A stretch of 64,000 nt of DNA from Fallopia convolvulus. Lineage: Eukaryota > Streptophyta > Magnoliopsida > Caryophyllales > Polygonaceae. The notes below the pieces were generated by a model. That model was given only the letters and a program-made list of their open reading frames with translations, ran no database searches and was not told where the DNA came from. Position 1 is the first letter of the stretch. Each line of letters begins with the position of its first letter. A program made the position numbers and the translations under genes. This document shows positions 45,601-56,680 of the stretch, one piece after another. The stretch is taken from assembly GCA_964016875.1 (NCBI GenBank), contig OZ024727.1, positions 5,728,893-5,792,892 of the forward strand, given 5' to 3'.

Positions 45601-46800
45601 TATATAAATCAGATTTTTAATGTTATATAAATTAATAAGATTAAAATCTGATTTTAATTGACATTTTGGGCCTAAAGCTAATGGCCCAAGTTTTAATTAT
45701 AATTACCTAAAAAAAAATTGGATTAGGCCCAACCTCCTTGCCTTCTTCTTCTTTCACGTACAGGAACCAGTATAGAGCAATCAGGATGGACGACGGATTG
45801 CTGGGCAACGACGGTGGCCGGCGTGGTTGGTGGCGCGCGCGTCCTCCGATGAGGTTCCGACGGTGGTGGCGCGGGGTCGCACCGGTGGCCAGGCGGGGGG
45901 TCGAGCAGAGTTCCGCCCAAAAAAAAAATACAAATCTGAATTTTTTTTTTTGTGTAAATTTTGATTAATGGGGCAAAACCAGATTTGGGCAAAACGGAAT
46001 TATGGGATTTTCTTGTTTGAAAATTTGGTTGAATCTGGATTGAGGAGGAGAGGGTTTTGTGCCTTCTTCAACTAGATCTTATCCCCCTTTTATAATGGTG
46101 AAGAAGGATTTGAAAGTCTCTTTCATGGTGAGGTGGGAGGCTCTTGAAGATGGCTTGACTAGGTAGAGAAAATCCAATTGGTGGAGGAGATGGTGGGAAG
46201 GGAGAGGCCAAAGATGGAGGTTAGAACACATGCATTGAGCAAGCGTCAAATCAATCAGACAATTGATTTGATCAATTTGGAGAAGAAGAAGATAAAAAGG
46301 AGTTAAAAGGGTTTAAAATCCTTAATTGATAGATGAGTTACCATGGCATAGCGGATTATGGGTGTGGGCGTGTGGGAGGAGATGCAAGAGGTCTCGGGTT
46401 CGAGTCCCGGCTCTTGACTCCTTTTTATTTATTTTTCCATGTATTAAATTTTAGCCTTGTAAGACCACATTAATAATAAATTCGAAATTTATATTATTTA
46501 TTTTTGTTTTGGAATTATTTTTTTTCACATTTAATAATCCCATGGAATATTTTTATAATTCATTAAGAAAATTATAAAAATATTTACACTCTCTATTTAA
46601 GAGAAAAATATTTAAATGCATATCGGATTTACTGAATATATTTAATTAAATTTTTAATTGCCATCGTAATGACTTTTATAACCTTTTATAATTTAATAAG
46701 AAATTATAAAGATTATTAAATCCTCTACTTTGGAAAGAGAAAAAAAAAATATTGGGATAAATATCCGTTTTATTTATTTAGAATTTTAGCGGATATTACA
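42622..46800 (-). repeat. 5' LTR (4,179 bp)
   Basis: Second copy of the giant LTR, with isolated substitutions and a few length changes in A/T runs relative to 33301-37481. It has the same GC-rich block at 45730-45920. Confidence 0.95.
46335..46420 (+). other. tRNA-like module in the 5' LTR
   Basis: Identical over 86 nt to 37013-37098, with the same A box, B box and T run. In this copy it lies upstream of the element body and points away from it. Confidence 0.65.
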
Positions 46801-46826
46801 GCATCAAAGATCATGATACGTTAATT

Positions 46827-47080
46827 AGTACTCCCTCTGTTTCATAATATTTGTCTTTTTATCTATTTACACACTTATTAAGGAAGTTATCAAAAATACT
46901 ATTATACCCTCAATTATTACTTCACTTTTTTACTTTATTGAAAACCGCTACTAACAACCTATTAATAATTATAATGATAAATATGTAAAGTAGAGACCAA
47001 AATAGCAAAAAACACACGTATTTTGAAACACAAATTGAAGGCTAAAAAGACATGTATTCTGACATTTAAGCAAATGAGAC
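46827..47080. mobile_element. Degenerate Stowaway-like MITE
   Basis: Left end TACTCCCTCTGTTTCATAAT resembles the CTCCCTCYGT ends of plant Tc1/mariner MITEs. The right side (about 47045-47075, aaaaagacatgtattctgac) matches the reverse complement of the inner left end at roughly three bases in four, but the outermost bases are lost. Confidence 0.45.
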
Positions 47081-47820
47081 TCCACCATAAACTAAAATAT
47101 TTTTCTGAAAAAAATAATTAATCGTTAAAAAATGTTTGTTAGATTAGCAAGCTATGAACACAATAAAACTTTTGTACTCTAGCAACTTAACGACAATTTC
47201 AACTCGAATTCATAAATAATCTAGCATTTGTAAGAACCAATAGACACTAGGAAACAAGGTACTTCAGGCAGACTGCATTAATGTTCAAGTGAATTCCCAT
47301 CTCACTTCCTGTATAAGAGGCACATACCACAATATATGGATCGTTCCTTTCGTATACCACCCATTGGTCTCAAAGGAGTACTTGATACTTTGCCCTTATT
47401 TTCTTTATTTTTTTTCTTACTGGTTCATGAACTTTATTTTTTTTCCATTGATTTTTCTTTTCGTATTTTGATCCAGCTTATTCCTCTTTTTTTAACAAAG
47501 TCAAGTAATTCTCCAATAACCAGAGGTGTTGAAAAGTCACCAAGTAAGAGGTACTAGTTAGGTGGATTAAGGTATAAAAGTCTTTCTTCAGTACCCTGCA
47601 CCTAAGTCAATAATATATATGCTAGACTATATACGAGCTTTAGAATTCCATATAAAAAACAACCAAGCTGCTAGAGTTAAAGCTATTCCACCCATAACTT
47701 CAAAACTTTTTTATTCAATAGAACCTTAGTGAATTAGAGTTTACTGCAACACTCTCATAGCTAGTTAGTCATCCAAGTAGTTTGAGGTGGTTTCAATAAA
47801 AATTAAAATTGCATGCATTT
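47081..47820. other. Unassigned AT-rich stretch
   Basis: The 3' LTR of the element to the right would be expected here, but nothing matches the LTR piece at 56292-56642. Either it was lost or the LTRs are too diverged. No gene seen. Confidence 0.5.
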
Positions 47821-48134
47821 GCCCTCACCCCACACTTAAATATTACATTGTCCTCAATGTAAGGAAGTGACAAATAAAAAGACAAGGAAGTAGGAGCAAC
47901 ACAACCTGGTGAGTGAAGAGAAACGTCCAACAATTATGGCCTAAAGATCTTGCAAAAGTCGCATTACCATCACTACAACCAAGTTCCTGCATCACATAAA
48001 TCACGTCTCCAATATGAAAAATGAAAAATAAAAAAAATAAAAAACTAAATAACAAAATAATATAGAGAAACCCTGGGTTGCCTCCCAGTTAGCGCTAAGT
48101 TTAAAAGTCTTCAGCCAGACTGAGAAACTGTGAA

Positions 48135-49261
48135 TTAGTCCATATAACATGGGTCAACCAGATTAATGGACTCAATAAGACCTTCTTCCAACTCATGAGA
48201 TACAACATGTTTCAACCGCTGACCATTAACCATCAGCAAATGACCATCTCTTGGATCAGAAATCTGTATAGCTCCAGAAGGAAAAACATGTTCAACAACA
48301 AAAGGACCGTCCCACCTAGACCGTAGTTTACTAAGAAAAAACTTAAGCTTAGAGTTATATACCCAAACTTTCTGATTACATTCAAAAGTTTTCCTAGTGA
48401 TGTTTTTATCATGAAAAGCTTTAATTTTGGCTTTATAAATCTTAGCATTCTCGTAGGCTTCATTGTGTAATTCATCCAATTCATTCAACTGAAGTCTATG
48501 GCTAGAACCTGCTTGTTTCATATCAAAATTAAAAGCCTTAATAGCCCAAAAAGTTTTATGTTCTAACTCAACAAGGAGATGACACGCTTTCCCAAAAACT
48601 AGTCTATAAGGTGACATTCCTATTGGTGTCTTGTAGGCAGTACGATAAGCCCAAAGAGCATCATTCAACCTCAAAGACCAATTCTTCCTATCAGGCCTAA
48701 TTGTTTTCTGAAGAATAGATTTTATCTCTCTATTTGAAACTTTTACCTGACCACTAGTCTGAGGATGATAAGGGGTAGCAACCTTATGTGTCACATTATA
48801 CCTTTTAAGCAAAGCCTCAAAAGAACGATGGCAAAAATGAATACCTCCATCACTAACAAGGGCTCTAGGTACCCCAAATCTGCAAAATATATTATCTTTG
48901 ACAAAATCCATCACAACTTTATGATCATTGGTTCTAGTCGCTTTGGCTTCTACCCATTTGGAAACATAATCAACAACAACTAAAATGTATAGAAAACCAA
49001 ATGAAGGGGGAAAAGGACCCATGAAATCTACACCCCATAAATCAAAAAGCTCAACAATCAAAATAGGAGTGAGAGGCATCATATTACGACGAGATAAAGC
49101 TCCAGTCCTTTGACATCTATCACAAGCAAGACAAAATTGATGTGCGTCCTTAAATAAAGTAGGCCAGTAAAACCTACTATGTAGGACTTTAGCAGCAGTC
49201 CTACGACCCCCAAAATGACCCCCACAAGAATAAGCATGACAAAATGTTAAAATACCATGGA
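48135..49261 (-). pseudogene. Integrase (HHCC and DDE core) of the Athila-like element
   Basis: One open frame from the solo-LTR junction at 49261 to 48135. It begins in the HHCC zinc-binding region ([14 protein letters not shown], then CLACDRC). The catalytic core follows with the DDE residues visible: D in [10 protein letters not shown] in [10 protein letters not shown] and E in VSNREIK. The C-terminal part includes [19 protein letters not shown], then [20 protein letters not shown], the GPF-type module without a chromodomain. Domain integrity is good, but the frame is cut off from RT by the insertions. The post-integrase block GGGAGGCAACCC follows at about 48067-48080. A former function in cDNA insertion is clear from the motifs. 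Confidence 0.88.
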
Positions 49262-49266
49262 CTTCA

Positions 49267-50655
49267 TGATAGACATGAAATGGTCGTGCAAATCACGGCT
49301 ATGCAAAATAGTCCTAACAAACCTAAAGACTGTAGTCTTAGGGAAGTAAGGGTCGAATCCGCAGGGAGGTTGGTTTATCTTTCTATGTAAATTTTATGTC
49401 AATTAAAGTAAAAGGGGTTTATGAAGTAAATTAAGTAAAAAGCATGCAAAACAAATAAGGCAATTAAAGTTGGGTTTTTATCAATTTGGGAAAACACTTA
49501 GTCAACCAGAGATCCACATTCGTATGACAAGTTGATCATAGATTTCACTCAATATCGCATGCATATGGAATTCCAATTACTTTTCAAAGATAATTAATAG
49601 CACAACCAGATACTATCAATCCTAACTAATTGAATAACCCTGAAACTATCAAGATTCAATTCAAAAGCAGCATGAAGAATAGGAACATAATCAGGATACA
49701 ATTCTAGCATAAAACAACCAGCTTTTATACTAGAATGCAATTTAACTCTCTTTTGTAATAGACTAGCACAACCAGATACTAGCACAATGCAGTTTGCTAC
49801 TATGAAATAGAGAAACTCAACCGGTAATTTCTCTAGATCTAGCAATTGAGATTCAATAACAACAATCCTAGAAATTGTTGAAATCAATCACATAAACAAT
49901 TCAAACAAAAGAGAAAAATAATTCTATGCAATAAATAAAGAGTAGAAATCTCACAACTGAAAGTCAAACAAAGCTTCAAACTGTCTAACTAAGCAAAAGG
50001 GCTTAGTTCTCCATGAAAGGCTAAAACTCAAAAGTCTGAAAGAGAAAATATGATAATGATTGATGAGAGGTGGAACTCTCTAAAACCCTAATATAACAAA
50101 CTAGGTCTAAAAAGTATATCAAAAAATACATAAATCTCGGAATAAAACTGATAGAAAAAGAACCAATCAGGATAAAACATGTGGCGTAATGAGGAGTCTC
50201 GCGGTGTCATTGGCGGCGGGTGCCGCTGGGTTGGTGGCGGTCGCCGCCAGCACCTCGGTTCAAAACTCAGGTGACACTTCGGGGGCTGTTTTGACTCACT
50301 TCGAGTTGGAATTTGGACTCGGAGTAAAAACAGGAATTGTATCTCCTTGAATTATCTTTCCAACGATACCAAACTCAACTTCATAAGACCACTATAGCTC
50401 CCGAACGAGCCCTCACAAAACAAAGGTGTTGAACCAGCAACTCCAATGGATGGCCCGAATTCAAGCATTCTTCTCCTGATTATATTCCTTTCACACTTGT
50501 TTACTTTAAGACCTGTAAAACAACATAGAACAAGTGCAAAAACCCAAAACTCCTACACACTCTAATATCTTAAAGAAACTAACTAAAACTACCTAAAAAC
50601 AAAGCAAAAGAAACGGAAACATGCATCCTAAACACTACCTATATGCAAGCTATCA
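49267..50655 (-). mobile_element. Solo LTR 1, inserted in pol
   Basis: 1,389 bp with ends TGATAGACATG...GCTATCA and a perfect 5-bp duplication cttca (49262-49266, 50656-50660). The integrase HHCC frame resumes exactly across it. The U5-like block with GGATTCGACCC lies at the left, so it is in minus orientation. It is homologous, inverted, to 51030-52164. Confidence 0.9.
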
Positions 50656-50660
50656 CTTCA

Positions 50661-51024
50661 TTTTCAGGCACACATTTTCTAATGACTTGATCAGAACAAT
50701 GCTTAAATAAATATGGATCTTCCCAATAATAATACTTAACCTGGGAAAAGAATCTATCTTTCTCCTGTTTCAGCCAATGAGAAGGTATCTTACCTAATGC
50801 AAGGTAGTTAACAATATGCACAAAACATAGGAAACGAGTATGAGAAACTGTTATCCTGCAAAACCACTTCATTTGTATGTTCAAGAAAAATCCTATATAG
50901 ATGATTAACAACCAAATTTTCGGACTCCTTTTTATCTCTAATTTCTAGATCAAATTCTTGTAATAAGAGAATTCATCTGATTAATCTAGGCTTAGTCTCT
51001 TTCTTAGACAGAAGATATCGCAAA
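50661..51024 (-). pseudogene. RNase H-integrase linker of pol
   Basis: Stranded between the two solo LTRs. The minus strand encodes the RNase H tail (AALRYLLSKKETKP, then LLLQEFDLEIRD) and, at 50661-50850, IVNYLALGKIPSHWLKQEKD followed by YYYWEDPYLFKHCSDQVIRK. The latter is the conserved segment just before the integrase zinc finger. It shows that the two LTRs are separate insertions and not one element. Confidence 0.85.
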
Positions 51025-51029
51025 GCAGC

Positions 51030-52164
51030 TGATATACACAATTATGTTGTGTATTTAGGATGAGTTTTAGCATACATTTTATGATGTTTTAGGTGGTTTA
51101 GAATACTTTCTACAGCTAGAAGAAGAAGACCCGAAGATGCATATTATTGGAGTTTTGGAGCTAGATTGAAGAGAAGATGAAGTTTTGCGTTTTGATGCTG
51201 GCGGCACCCGCCGCCCCTGACAGCCGAGAGATCTCTTTACGCGCCACGTGTTTTATCCTGATTGGCTCCTTTTCTATCAATTTTATTATGTTTCTATGTA
51301 TTTTTGGATAGACTTTTTAGACCTGGTTTGATATAATTAGGGTTATGATCGAGAGTTGCACCTCTCATTCATCATCTACCTATTATTTTTCTTTAAGAGT
51401 TTTAGCCTTTCATGGAGAACTAAGCCCTTTTGCTTAGTCAGACAGTTTGAAGCATTCGTGTGACTTTCAATTGTGAGATTTCTACTCTTTATTTATTGCA
51501 TGGAATTATTTTTCTCTTTTGTTTGAATTGTTTATGTGATTGATTTCAGCAATTTCTAGGGTTGTTGTTATTGAATCTCAATTGTTAGATCTAGAGAAAT
51601 TACCGGTTGAGTTTCTCTATTTCATAGTAGCAAACTGCATTGTACTAGTATCTGGTTGTGCTAGTCTATTGTAGAAGAAAGTTAAATTGCATTCTAATAT
51701 AAAAGCTGGTTGTTTTATGCTAGAATTGTATCCTGATTATATTCCTATTCTTCATGCTGCTTTTGAATTGAATCTTGATAGTTTCAGGGTTATTCAATTA
51801 GTTAGGATTGATAGTATCTGGTTGTGCTATTAATTATATTTGAAAAGGAATTGGAATTCCATATGCATGCGGTATTGAGTGAATCTATGATCAACTTGTC
51901 ATACGAATGTGGATCTCTGGTTGACTAAGTGTTTTCCCAAATTGATAAAAAAAAACCCAAACTTTAATTGCTTTATTATTTTTGCATGCTTGTTACTTAA
52001 TTTACTTCATAAACCCCTTTTAATTTAATTGACATAAAATTTACATAGAAAGATAAACCAACCTCCTTGCGGATTCGACCCTTATTTCCCTAAGACTACA
52101 GTCTTTAGGTTTGTTAGGACTGTTTTGCATAGCTGTGATTTGCACGACCATTTCACGCATATCA
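51030..52164 (+). mobile_element. Solo LTR 2, inverted relative to solo LTR 1
   Basis: 1,135 bp with ends TGATATACAC...GCATATCA. The flanks are gcagc (51025-51029) and acaac (52165-52169). These look like one 5-bp duplication that has taken two C-to-T changes on the minus strand (GCTGC versus GTTGT). It matches the reverse complement of 49267-50655 with scattered differences and lacks about 250 bp. Confidence 0.85.
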
Positions 52165-52169
52165 ACAAC

Positions 52170-53405
52170 ATGATCAGAGTAGATAATAACTTTAGAGCAC
52201 AATAAGTATGAACAAAATTTATCAAGTGCAAAAACAATAGTCAGTAATTCTTTTTCAGTTGTGGAATAATTTCCTTGAGCATCTGTAAGAGTTTTACTAG
52301 CATAATAAATCACATGAGAAACTTTGTTTACCTTTTGACCAAGAACTGCACCTATAGCATAATCCGAAGCATCACACATAATTTCAAAGGGTAAGGAAAA
52401 ATTAGGAGGTTGTACAATAGGAGCTGACACAAGCAATGACTTTATCTTTTCAAACGCCTCAACACATGGCTGGTCAAAAGCAAAACTTATATCTTTAGTG
52501 AGAAGGTTGGTGAGAGGCCTAGCCAGTTTACTAAAATCTTTAATGAATCTCCTGTAAAAACCAGCATGGCCAAGAAAAGATCTAACATGTTTAACAGAAG
52601 TGGGAATAGGAAAATTAGAAATAAGATCTACTTTGGCCTTATCTACCTCGATTCCCTTCTTTGAAACCCTATGTCCTAAAACAATTCCTTCTTCAACCAT
52701 AAAATGACTTTTCTCCCAATTGAGAATTAAGTTTACCTCTTCACATCTTTTTAGAACAGCAGACAAGTTATGCAAACAATCATCAAATGATGGCCCAAAA
52801 AAAGAGAAATCATCCATGAACACCTCTAAGAACTTATCAACCATATCACAAAAGATGGACATCATGCATCTCTGAAATGTAGAAGGTGCATTACACAATC
52901 TGAAGGGCATTATTCTAAAAGAAAAAGTACCAGCTAGGCATGTAAAAGTAGTCTTTTCTTGGTCCTCATGATAAATAGCAAGTTGATTGTAGCCAGAATA
53001 GCCATCAAGGAAGCAATAAAAACTTTGAGTAGCTAGTTTTTCTAAAATCTGATCAATGAAAGGTAAAGGAAAATGATCTTTCCTAGTCACAGAATTTAGC
53101 TTCCTGTAATCAATACAAACCCGCCACCCTGTGGTCTCTCTAGTAGGAATAAGTTCTCCCTCATTGTTTTTCACTACTATAATCCCAGACTTCTTAGGAA
53201 CAACCTGAACAAGGCTAACCCATTGACTATCAGAGATAGGATATATGATCCCTGCATCTAACAACTTCACTACCTCTTTCATGACCACTTCCTTCATATG
53301 TGGGTTTAGCCTACGCTGCATTTCCCTAGTAGGTTTAGCATTCTCATCCAAGAAAATCCTATGCATGCATACAAATGGGCTAATCCCCCTTAGATCAGCT
53401 ATTGA
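52170..53405 (-). pseudogene. Reverse transcriptase-RNase H of the Athila-like element
   Basis: An open frame from 53405 down to the solo-LTR junction. RT motifs include WRVCIDYRKLNSVTRKDHFP, then YCFLDGYSGYNQ with the first catalytic Asp, and VFMDDFSFFG with the paired Asp of the FxDD form typical of this group. RNase H follows (FEIMCDASDYAIGAVLGQK, then YYASKTLTDAQGNYSTTEKE). The frame is cut at KVIIYSDH by the solo LTR. Any residues read past that point are LTR sequence. An in-frame TAG at 53406 separates it from protease. Confidence 0.9.
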
Positions 53406-54557
53406 CTACCCTATAGCTTTCTTATGATTAGATAAAACTTTAATTAATTCTTCTTCCTGCTCAAGTGACAATTTAGATGAGATTATAACAGGTAACGTCT
53501 CATTAGGATCTAGGAAGGCGTACTTGAGTGTAGATGGAAGAGGTTTTAATTCCAGTTTAGGTGGGGAAACTATAGATGGTGGTGCAGGGGTTTCAGATAA
53601 GGGTGGTAAAGGCTCATGTTTGGACACCCAGGAAGAAGTTTCAAGAACGAGAGTTCTATCAAGAATAAAATTTAATTCTTCTAACCTATTCTCTAGCTCA
53701 TAAGAACTTAAACCTGCATGAGAAATGCTAGCTTCTACAAGATCCCTAGACATAAGAACAGGTAAAGCTTCTTCAACTAACTCATCAATTAAGTCAACAA
53801 AGAAACATTCAGATTCATCTTCTAAAGTAGGCTGAGAAGAAGCTTTAAAGATATTGAGTCTAATCCTCATATTCAAAACAGAAACATCCATCTCTCCCGA
53901 CCTACAATTTATGGTGGCATCAACAATATCTAGGAACGGACGCCCTAAAATGACTGGAACACTCTTAGAAGAATGATCGGGATCCGTATCTAACACTACA
54001 AAATCTACAGGGAAGAATCCTTTATCAATTTGAACTAAGACTTCATCAATCCTTCCTCTGGGCACTGTAATAGATCTATCAGCCAGCTGCAGAGTACAAT
54101 TAGATGGTTGCAATTCACCTAAGCCAAGTTGCTCATACATAGAATAAGGAATCAAATTAACGCTTGACCCTAAATCTAGGAGTGCCTTTTCGATTCTATG
54201 ATCTCCAATATGACATGAAATAGTGGGGACTCCTGGATCTTTAAATTTAGGTGTGTGATTAAACTGCAAGATAGAGCTAACTTGTTCACTTAAAACAACC
54301 TTTTTAGAACAATTTGCTTTTGATTTCCTCTTAAATGTGCACATGTCCTTAAGGAATTTAGCATAAGCAAGAATTTGTTTGATAGCATCTAAGAGAGGAA
54401 GATTGATTTTAACTTGTTTGAAGGTCTCTAAGATGTCCTCTTTTTGCTTATTCTTCCCAAAAGGTGAAGGTGCATCTAAGGCTTGAGGATAGGGAATCCT
54501 AGGCTCATAAGGAATCAAACTTGAAGATTTATCAGCTTTAGGGGGATCAATTTTAAC
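53406..54557 (-). pseudogene. Aspartic protease region of the Athila-like element
   Basis: Same frame as gag and RT, lying between TAG codons at 54558-54560 and 53406-53408. It contains a lead-in with IPYPQALDAPSPFGKNKQKE, then the protease core ALLDLGSSVNLIPYSMYEQL with a D-L-G active site, the flap-like LQLADRSITVPRGRI, and VILGRPFLDIVDA. A C-terminal linker of about 130 residues leads to the RT. The 13 codons after the second TAG run on in frame into the RT block, so a single point change made the break. Confidence 0.85.
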
Positions 54558-56099
54558 CTATTCAGTTTCAACTTGACCCACTTTATCTTTCAACCCACCC
54601 TTATTATCATGCTTTTGTTGTGAAGCCTCTTGGTTACCTACTTCTTTTCCATTTCTCAACACCATTACAACCTTAACTTGTTCATAATTTTGACCTTTAG
54701 GGTTCTCAATTGAATGACTAGGCAACTTCCCATCATCCCTTCTACTAATTGAATTAGCTAACTGACCAATTTGTGTTTCCAACTTAGCTATTGACTGTGT
54801 ATGAGAATCCACAACACGCATTTGATTTTCAATATTCTGGACAGTAGAAGAAACAGTTCCTAAGGCATGCATGATTTTCTCTAACTCAGATTTTCTACCA
54901 GAAGGTTGTGGTGGTTGAGAAACATACCTTTGAGCTTGAAAACCAGGAGGAACATCGGTACCTGATTGGAGTAGTTGGTTATGCCTTTGTCCTGGTTGCA
55001 CATCCCCACTTTGTTGCTTCCAAGAAAAATTCGGATGATTCATCCAGCCTGGATTGTAGGTATTTGAGAAAGGATTATTGTGGGGAGGGTAACCCTGAGT
55101 TGCATTTACCTGCTCATGTGATACTTCAGAGTGAACATTAGGGCAATTATAAGACAAATGAGTAGGGTAAGCACATATTGAGCTGGCATCCATAGGAGAA
55201 GTTGCAGGAACTTTATACAAGGTCATCAATTGATCCAACTTTTTAGCAAGATTATCAACTTTATTCTCTAGATCATGAGTATGTGAGATTTCATAAATTC
55301 CTGCTTTCCCTAAAGCTCTAGATGAGTTAGTACGAGAAGAAGTGGCATGTTGTTGCGAATTTTCACTTAAGTCCTCAAATAATTGCCATGCCTCATCAGA
55401 GTTCTTCTGCATAAAATTACCACCACAAGAAGCATCTATCATTTGTTGGTTATGTTCACTAAGTCCATAATATAAGTTGTGTATCAATTTCCATTTAGGG
55501 ACTTCATGATGTGGACACTCACGTAACAACGTCCTAAACCTTTCCCATGCCTCATGAAACAATTCACTAGAATTTTGAGAGAAATTTGTTATAGAACGTC
55601 TCATGGAACTCAATTTACCAATGGGATAGAACTTTTTCAAGAAATCTCTTTGTAGTTGGTCCCAAGTGGTTATGTTTTGCCTGGCATTCAACCATTCCTT
55701 AGCCTTGTCTTTCAAAGAAAAGTTAAACAACCGCATACGAATGGCATCAGCAGAAATATTAGGCAAGCTAAATGTAGAGCATACCTCCAAGAATGCATCA
55801 ATATGCTTATAAGGATTTTCAGATTCTAGTCCATAAAAAGATGGAAGCATTTGAATGATTTGAGGTTTAATTTCAAAAGTCCCATTAACATTGGGCAGCC
55901 TAGTACCAATTGGTGAAGTATAGGTTCCCGGAGTAAAATACTCACTAAGTCTAAGTTGTTCATCAGCCATAGTTTTCTCCTTGTTAAGATCATAATCAAT
56001 TTCAGAGCTCTTTTTCAATGCCTTTATTTCTCTAAGAGCTCTTTCAATTTCAGAATCGTAAGCTTTCAAATCACAAGGCAAAGATCTACGACCAAACAT
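54558..56099 (-). CDS. Gag of the Athila-like element
   Basis: 513-residue frame from the ATG at 56099, about 165 bp inside the PBS. The capsid-type Gag domain covers roughly residues 85-250 (PHKHIDAF-type region, IRMRLFNFSLKDKAKEWLNA, then WERFRTLLRECPHHEVP). It is followed by a coiled-coil stretch (LENKVDNLAKKLDQLMTLYK), a Pro/Gln/Asn-rich middle, and a second helix region (TQSIAKLETQIGQLANSIS), a usual Athila Gag feature. No CCHC knuckle is seen. It ends at a TAG that continues in frame into protease, so it was probably part of a gag-pol polyprotein. Confidence 0.87.
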   Translation of the reverse strand: MFGRRSLPCDLKAYDSEIERALREIKALKKSSEIDYDLNKEKTMADEQLRLSEYFTPGTYTSPIGTRLPNVNGTFEIKPQIIQMLPSFYGLESENPYKHIDAFLEVCSTFSLPNISADAIRMRLFNFSLKDKAKEWLNARQNITTWDQLQRDFLKKFYPIGKLSSMRRSITNFSQNSSELFHEAWERFRTLLRECPHHEVPKWKLIHNLYYGLSEHNQQMIDASCGGNFMQKNSDEAWQLFEDLSENSQQHATSSRTNSSRALGKAGIYEISHTHDLENKVDNLAKKLDQLMTLYKVPATSPMDASSICAYPTHLSYNCPNVHSEVSHEQVNATQGYPPHNNPFSNTYNPGWMNHPNFSWKQQSGDVQPGQRHNQLLQSGTDVPPGFQAQRYVSQPPQPSGRKSELEKIMHALGTVSSTVQNIENQMRVVDSHTQSIAKLETQIGQLANSISRRDDGKLPSHSIENPKGQNYEQVKVVMVLRNGKEVGNQEASQQKHDNKGGLKDKVGQVETE

Positions 56100-56263
56100 A
56101 TAACACCAAACACTTAGAGTATAGCAAAAACAACGAAAAAAAAAACAACTAGCAACTAAAAAGCAAACCTACGAACACTTATAAAAACTAATCAAAAAGA
56201 GAGAAAAAGAAAAAAAAACTAAGAAAAACTAGAATAGAAGACAATTAATCTTAATTAACCAAA

Positions 56264-56285
56264 CCGTTCCCCGACAACGGCATCA
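56264..56285 (-). other. Primer-binding site, diverged tRNA-Asp type
   Basis: Minus strand TGATGCCGTTGTCGGGGAAC, six bases inside the LTR end. It differs at about two positions from the tRNA-Asp PBS and parallels the PBS at 24240. Confidence 0.7.
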
Positions 56286-56291
56286 AAAACT

Positions 56292-56642
56292 TGATAGAGA
56301 TTTTAGTCAAGTTTTAAAACCCTAAACTTGCAAGTGCACAAGACCAAGTAGATACTGATAAATATAAGGGTGTCGTATCCGCAGGGAACAATAGATTAAT
56401 CCTAAATTAAGAGTCTACGAAACAGAATTGAATATAAGTTGAGAATTGGACTTTTGTAACTAAACTAAAACTAATAAATTGACAAGTGTAAACAATCAGG
56501 AATAAAGAATTCTAGGGTAGTTGAATCCACCACTATTAATATAATTAATAATCTAGTTTGAGTGAGAATTATCGGTTTATTATGAGAATCCTAAACTACA
56601 AGTCAGGATTACTCCAAGGATAAACTATTATTGTGATTAATC
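56292..56642 (-). repeat. Partial 5' LTR of the Athila-like element
   Basis: Begins TGATAGAGATTTTAG in plus orientation, next to the PBS. It contains the R/U5-type phrase GTCGTATCCGCAGGGAACA. It is cut at 56643, where the sequence changes to an unrelated LTR start. Confidence 0.7.
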
Positions 56643-56680
56643 TGTAATGATTGTGCCATATTGTGTAATTAGGAGAAATG
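56643..56680 (+). repeat. LTR-start fragment, 38-bp copy of 62011-62048
   Basis: The 38 bases starting TGTAATGATTGTGCC are identical to the start of the LTR at 62011. They are followed at once by the giant-LTR-like sequence at 56681. Confidence 0.8.

Larger units (their letters stand above)
33301..46800 (-). mobile_element. Gag-only giant-LTR retroelement (LARD/TR-GAG type)
   Basis: 13.5 kb with ends TGTAACACC...GGATATTACA and perfect gcatc duplications (33296-33300, 46801-46805). It has two LTRs of about 4.18 kb, an initiator-Met PBS (42606-42617) and a PPT next to the left LTR. The interior (37482-42621) contains an upstream ORF of unknown function and a gag. I can see no protease, RT, RNase H or integrase, so it is non-autonomous. 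The LTRs differ at only scattered positions, so insertion is young. The PPT block (TTTCGGGGACGAAACTAATT) is like those of the chromoviruses here, suggesting a Tekay/Del-like partner. It has the formal features of large retrotransposon derivatives that keep gag. Confidence 0.92.
47821..56642 (-). mobile_element. Athila-like gag-pol retrotransposon, interrupted
   Basis: Minus-strand order: partial 5' LTR (56642-56292), PBS, gag, protease, RT-RNase H, linker, integrase, post-integrase signature, and a PPT-like region at 47821-47870 (AAGTGTGGGGTGAGGGC). Gag, protease and RT share one reading frame interrupted by two TAG codons. Pol is further split by two solo LTRs (49267-50655 and 51030-52164). 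The 3' LTR was not found and the 5' LTR is cut at 56643 by another repeat, so boundaries are approximate. It resembles the pol donor lost from the element at 15330. Confidence 0.85.

Noticed and set aside
47081..47820. 3' LTR of the Athila-like element at 47821-56642
   Set aside because: No match to 56292-56642 could be seen, so it is not called.
49594..49887. 97-residue frame in the solo LTR
   Set aside because: Purely LTR sequence, broken in the second copy at 51030-52164.
49267..52164. A single 2.9-kb DNA transposon with kilobase inverted ends
   Set aside because: The centre (50661-51024) is pol sequence continuous with the host element, and each arm has its own TG...CA ends and target duplication, so two solo LTRs fit better.
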